The position numbers were made by a program, and so were the translations under genes. The notes under the pieces are model-generated. The model saw only the letters and a program-made list of their open reading frames with translations. It searched no databases and was not told where the DNA came from. A stretch of 64,000 bases of DNA from Punica granatum (lineage: Eukaryota > Streptophyta > Magnoliopsida > Myrtales > Lythraceae), in contig NC_045129.1 of the NCBI RefSeq assembly GCF_007655135.1, forward strand, positions 38,503,122 through 38,567,121. Direction: 5' to 3'. Shown one piece after another: positions 11,679 to 22,771 of this stretch (its first letter is position 1; each line of letters starts with the position of its first letter).

Positions 11679-13637
11679 CTAGAAGCCTCCCGGCAAGACG
11701 ATCCTTCTAGTGGCAAAAGATCATACGCTTTCTAGGTTGCATGGCATTGACATGCATCTCCAGATGGTCAGTTCCCCACTCAAGAGCATATGAATCCGAT
11801 ATACAACTTTTCCTGTCACTCAATCGAACACATATATACTCTTTTAAGATTCACAGATAGTGCTCGATTGTGGGGTTCAAGAAGATACCATAGAAAAATG
11901 AGTTTCCTGATCAAACAAGCACTTAAATACATACTCCGGTACTTCATGGTATAGCTGCTGCTTTTATCTCAGTAGTATTAGCACCCTCCAAATATTTTTA
12001 GATCATTTTCCTTGCGCCTTAAAGCTATCAAATCTGCAACTCCATCATTGACATGTATCCATTTGTTGTAAGTAGTAGTTTCTTGACATGAGAATATCAT
12101 ATAAAAAAACAACGATATAATATCCTTGTGCCTGAGGCATCAGGACCAATAACATTGAACCCAACAGGCAACAGGCCAACATCAATTCTAAAATTATTAA
12201 GGCCACGCTAAAGGCTACTCAGCAACTTCCCCTGACTTTTGAAGAAAAACAAATTTTTGGCCAATGGCCAAAGCAATTGATGAGCCAAAAAGATAAAACC
12301 TCCACCTTCAACTCCTGCATTGAAATTCGGTTGAGAAAGAAGAAAAAGACCAAGTGCGAGTAAACAAATTATTCTGAAAACGCATTGGGTCCAATTTAAA
12401 TTACAGCCACAGGAAAGTGAATTGCATATCAAATGAACTTGTACAATTTGAAACTTATTGCTAACCATTTATTTGTCAATCGTGCAAAGAAGTAAGATTT
12501 ATGATCTGCTATCAACTTCACATATTGCATTAGCTTCAAAAAGCAAAATGGTGTCCTCAAACAATGGTTTCCATGCCCAGCTCTGTGGTCTAGTAGTAAA
12601 TTAGCAATAGAGGCAAAGCGGAAATGCACAAACATTCTAATCCTTCCCATCAATCATAATAGTAAACTCAGAAGGACTTCTTTTCAATTCCCCCCAATAT
12701 GCACGAATACGCGATGGCCCTGGCACCTTGTTGCTCGTGGTTTCAAGTAAAAGAAGAAAAAGAACACACAAGGGAAAGCAAATCCTTCTTGCCCACTAAT
12801 TGAGCAACAGTTTTAGAGAGAGACGAGACTTTTAAAAGGTACTGATGATTATGATACGAAGAAGTTCTGCGGTGGCCCTTTCAACTCTCTCTTGTTTAAC
12901 TTAATGTTTCAAATTCTCCATGAAAAGAGTGTTATATTTCAAATTTTATATGCTTCCCTGCTTTGCAGAGAAGATTATATTGCAGATTTGCATAGGAAGT
13001 CGCACGCAATTAGAGGATAGGAGAAGTACACCAAATCTATTTTTCGCAACAAGAAATAACTGGCTTAGAATTCATGTGAATGAAAGCAGCCACATTTAGA
13101 ATTCATTGGAACAAGACGACAGAGCGAGCAACATTAGTGGCACATTACCAGCAACAACAGAGACGCACATGTGTTGGTACCGCTAAATGAATATGTCAAA
13201 GCAGAGAGAAATGACATAACTTAGAGACAAAGCAGAGAGAAATGACATAACTTGTTTCACTCTCAAACTCCAATTTTAGCATAAACTCCACCGCCAGAAA
13301 AATATATTTTCTCACTCAGTTAAAACGTCGCCACTGCAAAACCTTTAATGAAGATCCAAACTGTATGTTTCAAAAATACAAACTTTTCAGAGGTAGACGA
13401 ATCCTGTACATGTCTAAATATGAGTCAAGTAGTAGTTGCAGATGAGTGTTTTTCTGCTGCAGTTTAGCTCTAGGAGACCATGAAATGCTGTTATCTAATA
13501 AGAGAGAGAGAGAGAGAGAGAGGGAGAAGAGGGGGCGGCTTATTACCTGATTTCGGGAAGTGAGGGATGAATCTGATAGCAATAGATATGGCCTTTACTG
13601 TAGGGTCTCCTGGCAGCCCATTCTCATCTGCAAACAT
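11679..13637 (-). pseudogene. Adenine phosphoribosyltransferase (APT) pseudogene
   Basis: Three exon-like blocks recall plant APT. The enzyme converts adenine plus PRPP to AMP in purine and cytokinin salvage. Block 1 (13547-13637) reads MFADENGLPGDPTVKAIS, then IRFIPHFPKSG, closely like the N-terminus of APT2/APT5, and ends at a good donor. Block 2 (about 12225-12314) starts after TGCAG with GVEGGGFIF and continues in another frame as GSSIALAIGQKFVFLQKSG, so it carries a frameshift. Block 3 (11679 to about 11830) reads SYALEWGTDHLEMHVNAMQP but hits a TAG at 11707-11709. The PRPP-binding motif (normally DDL-ATGG) is destroyed. I could not find the exon between blocks 1 and 2 nor the C-terminal exon. 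Intron remnants show it came by DNA duplication, not retroposition. A living gene is excluded by the lost active site. Confidence 0.75.
13501..13523. repeat. (GA)n microsatellite
   Basis: A GA run lies next to the first block of the APT pseudogene, just past its splice donor. Confidence 0.85.
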
Positions 13638-13976
13638 TGTCATTATGTAAAATATATATTCTCTCAACCTCTCAGTCTCTTCTCTGTTTGGGCATCAAGA
13701 AAGGAGGTTTTCTTGCTCGCGATAGAATGTAGTAGCAGAGTCGATAATGCACGAAGGGGCAGCCTAGTATCCGTCTGTTCGAGTGAAGGCGGTAACTGCT
13801 GCAACCCAATCTTAATAGGAGGGCGATTTGTTAGTTGAAAGATCGCTATCAAACAAAATTTATATTATCATAAGCTCATTCATCCATATGGTACACGAGA
13901 CCAGTGAGGTTCTTCAGTATATGTGCAATACAACCAAAAAGGAGATATTGATTTTCATAAAAGCCTTTTCAACAAA

Positions 13977-14048
13977 GTGGCTGTAGTTTAGTGGTAAGAA
14001 TTCCACGTTGTGGCCGTGGAGACCTGGGCTCGAATCCCAGCAGCCACA
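13977..14048 (+). tRNA. tRNA-His (anticodon GUG)
   Basis: This 72-nt sequence folds as a complete cloverleaf. The 7-bp acceptor stem pairs GTGGCTG with CAGCCAC, followed by A73. The D arm is TTTAGTGGTAAG. The anticodon stem CCACG/CGTGG encloses TTGTGGC with anticodon GTG at 14010-14012. The T arm has GGGCTCGAATCCC. There is no intron and no encoded CCA, as expected for a nuclear gene; the extra 5' G of tRNA-His is added after transcription. Internal A and B box promoters are intact. A T-rich stretch (TTTTTC) follows at 14051 as a Pol III terminator. Confidence 0.97.
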
Positions 14049-14622
14049 TCTTTTTCAATTTATTTACTTATTATTATTATTATTAAGACTAACATTTTTT
14101 GAACTAATTTCGCGATACTTATTACATCAGCCGAATCCTTAGAGAAGTTTGCACGTTATTACATGATGAAGTTCCATAAGATTAATGTGACAGAGTAGGA
14201 TTCCTTGTCGAGTTTTCTATTCCTACTCTCTCTCTTAAGTAATCCCAACATGCTGATGCGGTGCATATCCCATAACACTCGAGCTTAACGTCATTTCACT
14301 TCCTATCCCCTGCCTCCTCTGGAACATGGCCCTCCACAATGCCATACATTTCATCGGCATCATTTTCAATTGATTTATTGACTTCCATCCCTCGGAGATT
14401 TGTCTCTAGTTCTCTTGTGATGCACCTCTGCTGCTCTGTCCTGATCAAGAGTTCAAGGAAATATAAACAGCTTAGATGATGAATGAGAAAGCACTGTAAA
14501 AGTGAAGGAAGTTCGAAAGGGAGGCGCAAGACAACCAAGAAGTGCATCAAAAGGAGTAGCACAAGCTGTCTTGAAGGTGCAAGGAACAAGGAAGTCAAGG
14601 TTAAGGCCCCTAAATTGCCATC

Positions 14623-15215
14623 ATGATTGTAGCTTCCTAGAATGTTAGAGGGCTAAATGACCCTCTTAAGCAAAAAATGGTCCATAAGTTTGTACGGGAT
14701 CATGATATAGGAGTTATTGCTATCATTGAAACGCGAGTTAAGGAAATGAATCGTAAAAAAATAGCATATAGATGGAAAAGGTTGGTATATGGTTGACAAC
14801 TACCAGTTTGCGGGCAATGGTAGATTGTGGATAATGGTACGGGAGGACTTGCAACTGCAAGTACTTAGCATGTCTAGCCAATTTATACACCTTTTATTCA
14901 ATGTGCTTAAAGGAGTTGGCTGGATTGCGGTAACTTTTGTTTACGCTTCAAATGATATGGTTAAGAGAAGGTTGTTATGGCATGATCTGCAGGCCTTGGC
15001 TGGGAACATGAGACATAACTGGGTGCTGATGGGGGATTTCAACGTCATCAAGGATATTGTAGAGGTTAAAACAGTTGGGAGGGAGAATGTCATCGACAAA
15101 GCAGGAGGGACTTCGCTGACTTCATGAGCTCTGCTGAGCTCACAGACCACGTCTCTGTAGGTTGTTACTACACATGGAGCAACAAGCGACGAGAGGAAGA
15201 GGAGGAAACATGGAT
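14623..15215 (+). mobile_element. LINE (non-LTR) endonuclease fragment
   Basis: The forward strand reads like the start of a plant L1-type ORF2. From the ATG at 14623 come MIVAS, a TAG where Trp is expected, then NVRGLNDPLKQKMVHKFVRD and a segment with IETRVKE. After a frame change near 14785 the frame of 14789-15127 contains HNWVLMGDFNVIKDI, carrying the GDFN endonuclease motif. A last piece near 15130-15210 reads ELTDHVSVGCYYTWSNK in another frame. Reverse transcriptase is missing. At least one stop and two frameshifts show it is dead. LINE copies are often 5'-truncated; this one keeps the 5' end and lost the 3' end. Confidence 0.82.
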
Positions 15216-15499
15216 ATTGAGTAGTTATTGGTTTTAAATTACCATCTTATCACTGTTTCAATGGTTCTGATTTTTGAGATTAGGAGGAATATGAGTGTTT
15301 TAGAAAACTGAAAGCGAGATGAAAAGGGAACCCTTTAGCTTTATATATTAGTAACTATATAGACATTTATGCTATACACAAATATATTATAGCCCCTCCT
15401 TGCAGAAAGATCGTAATCATCCGACTTTGGTTCTATTTGCAATGCGCATAGTCGAGACTCAGGGCGATAAACGGCTATATTATGATAAGAAATTTAAAT

Positions 15500-16235
15500 T
15501 AAAAAAAAAACTATTGATTTTGTGATATATCTAATTAGTTGAGTAGGACGTATTTTGTGGGATATTCTTGATATTACGTTTTTGCTCCCATATGAATATG
15601 AATTGTGAATAAAACAAGTTTTCAGTCTCCCAGATCGAAGCTTCATTTTATCTGTTTCGGCCAATCTATTCATCGCCACCATGTCAGACCTCCAAAACCC
15701 CCTCTCTCTTCACTTGGTGTCACTATAATTCAGCCCATTTCATTGACAACCAACTAGCTCTTCATGTTGATGGTAATCTGATTTTTAACGAGCGGATCAA
15801 ACATATTGAGATCGATTGTAATTTTATCCGTGAACATATCCAATCACACATCATTGCTACCACACATATCTCCACTTTACTGAACTCCACCTTATTGACA
15901 TATTCACAAAGGCTCTCTGTCGAGACTGCTTCCAGTTTCTTCACCGCCGCGGGTTGGGTATTCGGAACCCTCTCATTCTCTAACTTGATGAAAGTATTGC
16001 AGAATATATTCCCTTGTATATATTCCTCGTATACTCTCTTTTGTAGATTTGGTTAGTTAGGTAGAATATTTCCAATTAGAGTTGGGCAGCATCTATTATT
16101 CCATATTTTGTGGGATATGTGGGATATTTTACATTATATTCTTGATACGTTTGTTTCTATATGTACATGTTCGCACATGAAAGAAATTCAAGTTTCCGGT
16201 CTCCCAAATTCTACACGATATCAAGGGTTGCCCTT
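15500..16235 (+). mobile_element. Internally deleted copia retroelement
   Basis: The C-terminal end of a copia RNase H appears at about 15782-15960: EIDCNFIREHI and HIIATTHISTLLN, followed by a LADIFTK-like segment. It is preceded by a gag-start-like ATG (15680, in CGCCACCATGTCAGACC). Similar LTR-like segments lie on each side: TTTTGTGGGATATTCTTGAT followed by CAAGTTTTCAGTCTCCCAGA (about 15550-15640), and TTTTGTGGGATATGTGGGAT followed by CAAGTTTCCGGTCTCCCAAA (about 16118-16220). After the right LTR, ACGATATCAAGG resembles the initiator-tRNA-Met primer site (TGGTATCAGAG). So nearly all of gag-pol has been lost. Exact LTR ends and a target duplication were not resolved. Confidence 0.65.
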
Positions 16236-16513
16236 AGTTGGGTGGTCTGAAAGACACCCCAATTGCTAATTAGCTTAGTAAAGAATTAATACCAGTGTAG
16301 ATACATCTAGAGAGCTTGACATAGCCTTGATGGAAGTGGAGTCTCTATATTGACCCCTTGAATTTGAAAAATATTCGAAGAAGAACTAATGATGTATTTA
16401 TTTTTTTCGATGGGTATCACGGTCTGAAAGTTCAAAAGCCCCATAATTAGAAATATGGTATTTACTTTAAATTGGTTGTTTAGGAAAGTTACAAAGAAAT
16501 ATGCTACAAAGTC

Positions 16514-16686
16514 TAATTTGAACTGATTTTTTTTATAAGGGAGGCACGTGGATCTAGTATAATAAAATGAATTCCACTAACTAATAAAGTGACATGGATA
16601 GTCCCACTGCTATCGAACTTGGAACCTTTTGATTACCAGGCGAGGACGTGCACTATTGCATTACACCTTTTTTTTTTAATTTGAAC
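16514..16686 (-). mobile_element. tRNA-derived SINE with 10-bp target duplication
   Basis: Identical TAATTTGAAC flanks occur at 16514-16523 and 16677-16686. Read on the minus strand the body starts near 16670 with GGTGTAATGCAATAGTGCAC (A-box-like). About 50 nt further it has AAGTTCGATAGC (B-box-like, GTTCGA core) and ends in a TATAAAAAAAA tail. Its ~150-nt length, Pol III boxes, A tail and target duplication define a SINE. A more worn copy in the same orientation lies about 32130-32260, and a fragment near 34556-34600. Confidence 0.75.
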
Positions 16687-16984
16687 CCATTTTGTTTTCT
16701 TATTCTCTGTTTTCTCCCCCTAGGGCAAGGTCGCCGAAGGTTCTTGGACACCCCGGTCGACCTCGCCTAGGTCGAAGATCGCCGAGGGGAGCCCCAACCG
16801 AAGCTCTCCCCTCTACTCCCTCTCTTTCAAGACCCTGCAGTGACCTCGTCTAGGGGAGCTCAACAGGAGAGCCCCCGATCGGAGCTCCCCTACTTTTTTA
16901 AAAAAAATCTATTAAAAACAATAAAAAGAAAAAAATAAATGGACCCATATGATATAACATAGTCCTCACTTAACACTGTCATAA

Positions 16985-17262
16985 CGGAAGGACTTAATTG
17001 ATGTATCAAAGAGAATCTTTTTATGTATTTTCAGTAAAAAAAAAAAAAGGGATCAAATTGATGCATTTTCAGTAAAAAGGGACCTATCTAATGTGATAAA
17101 GGACCAAATTGATGCAAATTTATAAACTTAAGCACTAAATTGATGTGTCTATGCAAACTGAGAGTCGTAATTGATATATCAAGGATCCAATTAATGTAAC
17201 TTTTAAATTTAAAGGACTAAATTGATGTAAAAAAGTCTGAGACCTAATTGATGTGACACCCC
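16985..17262. repeat. Degenerate short tandem repeat with AAATTGATG core
   Basis: The motif GGAC(C/T)AAATTGATG and close variants recurs at least seven times at irregular 25-45 bp spacing. This type of degenerate array is common inside plant transposons. No coding potential. Confidence 0.65.
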
Positions 17263-17305
17263 AATCTCATCGTCCAAATTGCCTATTCACTCTTTGAGAA
17301 ACCAA

Positions 17306-17477
17306 GGGTGCGTTTGGAAACAGAGTTTGATTTTGATTTTGATTTTGATTCTGGAAAAGAACAAATGAGATTGTATTATAAATTTGACTTGGGAAACGTG
17401 TATTTTTGTTGTGTAGTGGATAAAGTTAAAATCAAAATCACGATTCTAAAATTAAACTCCGTTCACAAACGGAGCCC
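17306..17477. mobile_element. Small inverted-repeat element (MITE), copy 2
   Basis: It begins GGGTGCGTTTGGAAACAGAG and ends with CTCCGTTCACAAACGGAGCCC. Both ends share the GTTTGG core of copy 1, and the middle section (TATAAATTTGACTTGGGAAACG, then TTTTGTTGTGTAGTGG) matches copy 4 and the inverse of copy 3. Flanks are CAA and AAG, so the TAA duplication is not preserved. Confidence 0.7.
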
Positions 17478-18071
17478 AAGTTACTTAGTGTCACATCTAA
17501 ATTTTCTATTTTTTCATCTTGTAATATGATCCATGAGCCTCCTCTCGTTAAAAATAAATAAATAAATATATATATATAGTTAGTTTTATTCCTTAAATCA
17601 TTTTTCGATGGTTTTTATAATTTTTTTCCCTATAGTCAATATCGAACACAGATTATATTTAGCTTAGTGCTTTGATTATACCAGCAAAAAAAAAAGAGTA
17701 AAATTACCAATGTGAATTTGTTGAAGTGGATGAGCTATTATTCTTCTCGTATTAGCTTTGATGTTTGAGTATTGGTGAATTGAGAAAAACTATGATTGGT
17801 AGCTTTACATTTTTAATGAGCCGACATGATTTATAGATTAATTAGGGAAGGGCTGAATTTACCGGAAAAAAAAATCAGGGAGGGACTGTTGGACTCCACC
17901 TAGTACCGGGGTGCACATCGAAAAAAAGAAAAAGTAAATTAAGTGAGATGTGGCGCTGGCATCCACTGATAATTCATTCAAGTTAGATGGTTGTTTTTCA
18001 TAGAGAAACACGACAAATATCCTGAGTGTTTCCCTAATGTTGCAATTTGCAGAAAACCTTCGATCGGTCAA

Positions 18072-20199
18072 TTAACTGTACAGAGCTTGCACCTTGCATG
18101 CAATTTCATGCAAGTTTATATCATTCGACGGGTTCTCCCATTGGATGAATTCTCTAATCATATTTTCGATTTCTACGGTCTCCCTCATTACGCTAAGCAT
18201 GAAATATCCGAATGCGCTTAAGCTCAGAACAACTTCGCTCTTGGCCTCGTTGTCCAAATCCTGACCTTCAACACCGAATATCTTGTCAACTACCTCCTGT
18301 GCATGCTGAAGGTAAGAACACACGACCTTCTCAATCTCATCTTCATCCAAAGCCGATAATAATTTGGGTGTTGTTGATGTTTTCCCCAGTTCAAGATCAC
18401 AAGAAACCTTGCTGTCGTTGTTGTTCTCTTCCAGCTTCTTGTCGAGCAACTCCAGTGATTTTACCGAGACGACCTCCTCAAGACATTTTATCGAAGAGTT
18501 TGTCAGGTCCTTGAAGAGTTTAAGGTCAGCATCTAGTTCGTCGTTAATGTCCTTCCAAGATGCTGCATGATCCTCGAGTTTCTCTGACAATGTTCGGAGT
18601 GCATTGGACCCAAAATGCAATAAATCAACCGACTTGGATAATGACCTAGAGAGCTTACTATAGCAAGCACTATGAAAGGGCATGTACCAAAAGTTAGGCT
18701 CCACGTCAGCCTCACCAATGCACTTGCTTAGCCCATTTACGTGGCCCTTAAGCTTCCTCAGGCCCTTTTCCAAGACGGCCCCGCCACCTTGTCGAAGATC
18801 GCACGAGCCAATGCATTCGTGCAGCGCCACGAGAGTTTTGCCAAGGTGCCGTCTGGCCAGGGTTGAGGCCCTAACAGGGGACAGCACAACCTCGACTGCA
18901 ACAGCACAGGACAAGCCGATGAATGTCTCGACAATCCTGGCGATAGCAAACTCGGTGGGCGGGCCGAAGTCCTTCCGGCCTAGAATAAGGACAGCCCCAA
19001 TGATCGCCGAGATCCCGCCCGCCTGCCCGTACATCCTACTGCTCCTCAGGAAGTTCGTGAAAATGAACCACGGAATGAGTGAAAAGAACCTCACTATCAG
19101 GAACCTTTCAAAGAGGAAGCAGCCCACCACTCCATAAACAGTTCCTAGGACAGTCCCCTGTGCCTTGACGTTCGCAACCTTGAAAGTTGCCTCGCGGGCC
19201 GAGGCCAGGCTTATGGCCACTGGAAGCCCGGCCCAGAACCCGTTTTCTCTGCTGTACATGAGCCCGAGCATCGTCGCGAGGCCCAGAGAAAGCGAGCACT
19301 TTAATGCCGGCATAAGCCGTTTGGGGGCTCGAAACGTCGTAAGCCAATTGCCGGTGTTTTGCTTCCCGGAGTCGGGTGATTCCTTGGTGCTCGTAAGAGT
19401 TTGATTCTGGACGGGATCAAATGGTTTTGCTAGTGACTTCAAGCAGAACATGAAGAAAGCGGAGGACAACTCACGAAGGGATGTTGAGACTTCGTGAAGT
19501 ACATGGATGGACTTATTATTAGATGTCTTTTGTTCTGCGATTGACTCAGCTGGGGCTGTCGAGGAATTCGAATTAGACCAAAGGTTAACTTGTTTCTCCA
19601 GAGCAATCAGGCCATTTTCGAGTTCTTGATTGGGCAACTTGATGGGAAATGAATGAGACGAACTCGTCAGTGCAATCTCCATTCCGCGCAGATGTGTCTC
19701 TACTTTTTGCAGGCCGTCCCCGGGATTGCCTTGATGAGAGTTCGAGGACTTGATGAAGGGTATCTGCTCCCATTGCACACTTTCCTGTACGTGGCAAGTC
19801 ATAATTCACGTTATTACATCAACTCAGTTCGGTATAACAAAAAGATGGGTCATCTAACAGAGATATATCTATGATTATAAAGCATAATATACTGATCGGC
19901 TGTTTTTTTCTGGAAGCTAACCTGATAGCGCTTGGTACTGTGGATAAGTTTATTTGCAGAATGGGATAAGCACTTGGCTTGGGAGATAGACGAGAGAGAG
20001 GAGTTGGCATCCTCCGCACTAAACGCCTTAACGAAGAGCTTCAGCCTGTTCGAAGCATTCTCCACGTACTGCTCGCAACTCTCCTTAACCTGTGAACATC
20101 CACGATTCAATAGAATTCATATTAAAATGCGGTTTTCTTGAAATAAATTTATTATGTACTAATCAGATGCGAAATATATATATATATATATATGTTTGG

Positions 20200-20233
<34 letters not shown>

Positions 20234-21109
20234 GAATGAGACCATATGTTAATTTTATCCTATAATTTCTTAGTTATTGGATACGGTTATTTTTTTGCAT
20301 ATGTGTATTTCAATTTTGCTTATGAAATGTGTATTCATGCACCTATGGTTGCACCTAATTTCTGCACTGTCGTCCGTCAACATTTGATCGCGGGATATAG
20401 TCAAGTAAGAGTGGCCGCCACTAGCAAAGTGCCCTGAACCGGACGGTCCGTACTCCATTCATCATAACATCAGTTGACATTCATGCAAACAACGTGATAC
20501 ATACATATATATAGGTATATATATATATGTACGTATGTATATTTACGGATGTACCTCGTTAGTGGCTAGCCTTGGGATAGGCAGCAGCAAGGCCAAAACA
20601 CACGCCAATAGCCCGACTGCAGTGCTAGCCGCCACATGAACTGGGTGCATGATGGCATCGGCATGCTCTTTGTCGATGAACCCAACCACGTATATCAGCA
20701 CAATCTGCCCCAGTGCGATGCGCTTTGCCACCAGGTGCGTCCTCTCGGGGAGCACCACTACGAAGGCGGCCATGGCCACCGCAATGGAGGTAGTGGCCTT
20801 AGAGAGCCGAGCAGGCCCGCCAATGAGCCACAGGCTCAGGATGGCCGGCCCCACGCTCTGGGCGGTTGCATACAGGGCAAGCCAGCAGCTCCGCCACATG
20901 TCGCCCAGTGTGGCGTCCATCACGATGAGGACCACGGTGACGTAGCTGAACGCGGGGAGGGCCACCTGGCGCTGGAAAGGGGAGGGACTATACAGGGTGG
21001 CGCCAGCTACGATGGTGCAGGCCAGGGTAGCCCTGAAGGCCGAGGAAAGGCACGTCGTCCAGGCTCGCCTGGAATGCTCGGAAGCTGCAGCAGACGATGA
21101 CATTGCCAT
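18072..21109 (-). CDS. FUSC-family membrane protein (aromatic acid exporter-like)
   Basis: Three exons (20555-21109, 19922-20089, 18072-19784) join in phase 0 through GT-AG introns to give 811 residues. Exon 1 opens MAMSSSAAASEHSRRAWTTC and encodes about six membrane segments (for example LACTIVAGATLYSPSPFQ and VVLIVMDATLGDM). A soluble helical region follows (~190-400). A second membrane block lies around 400-540 (KCSLSLGLATMLGLMYSREN, GFWAGLPVAISLASAREATF), and the C-terminal part is helical and cytosolic. This two-block layout is the FUSC family, related to bacterial AaeB p-hydroxybenzoate efflux subunits. Plant members are uncharacterised, so transport of aromatic acids is only inferred. 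The start is the first ATG of the exon, with a second two codons later. TA-rich introns contain microsatellites. Length is normal and no break is seen. Confidence 0.92.
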
Positions 21110-22735
21110 CTACGTGTAGTATGTTACTGGGAGTTAATGAGGAATGGGTCGGGAATAGGAATTCTGGATTCTTTCCCGACAATCCTAGAAACCTTGTGTG
21201 GTCTGTGGTCTACAGAGCGTGGGAGGGGGTTTAAGTAGGGAATGGAATTAGAATGGGAATTGGACACGGGGAGGGATTGACAAATTAATTATTAATTAAT
21301 TAAGTGGGATCCATGAGGATGACGCAGTTAATTCTCGGTGGTAGATGTCAACTCCAACTCAAGCAAGGACAAGGAGATATATATATATATATATATATAT
21401 ATAGTATAGTCGCGTTCTAATTATCTTTCATTTCATATATTTCACACACACATATATACATAACAAACACTCGCATATACATAAGGAATTTCGATTATAA
21501 TGGATTACCATAAACGATTAAATGCACTGAAATTACTTTGAATAGAAAAGGCGAGAAATAAAAGAAACGAGTCTAAGAGTATTCTTGATAATACGACAAT
21601 ACATCTACAAGAAAATTGTCATATGATTAAGTTGATGAATAAGTACATATATATATATATATATATATCTGTTCATATGTGTGATGCGATGATAAACAAC
21701 TTCATACATGTCATGTATACCTTCGAGGTTCAACATCAATGTTATTAGTCTCCATTAATTGATATCTTTAGCATGTATTACAGTGTAGATGATATTGACG
21801 TGCATCCTTTTTATAACATCATATCTTGATTGAAGCATATAATTGTATGTATGAATGTGTGTATATACACATAAGTGAAAATCACCTTACATATATATAT
21901 ATATATATATATACATATTTTTTTTCATAAATGGAAAGTGAAGAATATATACATGCATGCATGTTTCCTGGGTGCTTTGACCGATGGACGACGCTCGTAT
22001 TTTTTATTTTCTGGGCTTTTTAGTTGGCTTGTCCGGCGCTTATCAATGCAGAAAGCTTTTGAACGAGATCCGAGATGAGTGCATACCTATGGCCGCCCTC
22101 CAAAAGTAATTTGTGATAATTAAAAAAAAATGTGTGTAGAAAAAGCTAGCTCTTTTTCTTTTTTTTTTGTGGCCCTCATATATCTTGCTGCACGATCTAT
22201 TTAGATCGTTGGAATTCCTCTATATGGAAAGACTACAAGGAGCAATATAAATCCTGCAAGGAATTGTTGTCTGCTAGAGCATCATATATGACCAGTACCA
22301 AGATTTGGTGCGGGTCAAAAACTGACATTGAAATTTACTAAAAATATCTTTTAAACCCATAATCAAATTAATATATATCTTAACAGAAACTAGTCTCAGA
22401 CAATAAGATAATGACACTTTCTTTAATCATCCGTTTAGATTGGGTGAAATAAAATGGAGAGGAGGGAAAGTTGTTAGGGAATTTTGGAAATTCCATACAA
22501 TTTTCTTTCTCCTCCCTTCCCCTCTTATTCAAACAAGATATAAGATAAACTAACGAAGTGTTGGTTGAGTATTAAACAGTTTCAACTCCCTGTAAGGAGA
22601 ATAGTACAAATCCGGACCTCGGGAAGCGCATTTGTTGGAAAGAAAAATAACCTTTAATGTTCGATCTTCAGAAATTACGAGAACAATATATTCCACAATT
22701 TTATATTTACCAAAAAAAATATATAAGAGAAAAAG

Positions 22736-22771
<36 letters not shown>

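Larger units (their letters stand above)
16687..18071. other. Intergenic spacer downstream of the FUSC gene
   Basis: This spacer holds a GC-richer block at 16720-16890 with repeated AGGTCG, CGCCTAGG and GAGCTCCCC fragments of transposon type. The ATTGATG repeat region (16985-17262), the inverted-repeat element (17306-17477) and A/T-rich sequence follow. No coding exon is supported. Confidence 0.5.

Noticed and set aside
18682..19137. Plus-strand frame of 151 codons inside the FUSC gene
   Set aside because: It is a shadow of a long conserved coding exon on the other strand, rich in Pro/Arg noise and without domain motifs.
20636..21100. Plus-strand 154-codon frame opposite FUSC exon 1
   Set aside because: Antisense to a clear membrane-protein exon; the composition (His/Gly/Glu-rich) is a frame artefact.
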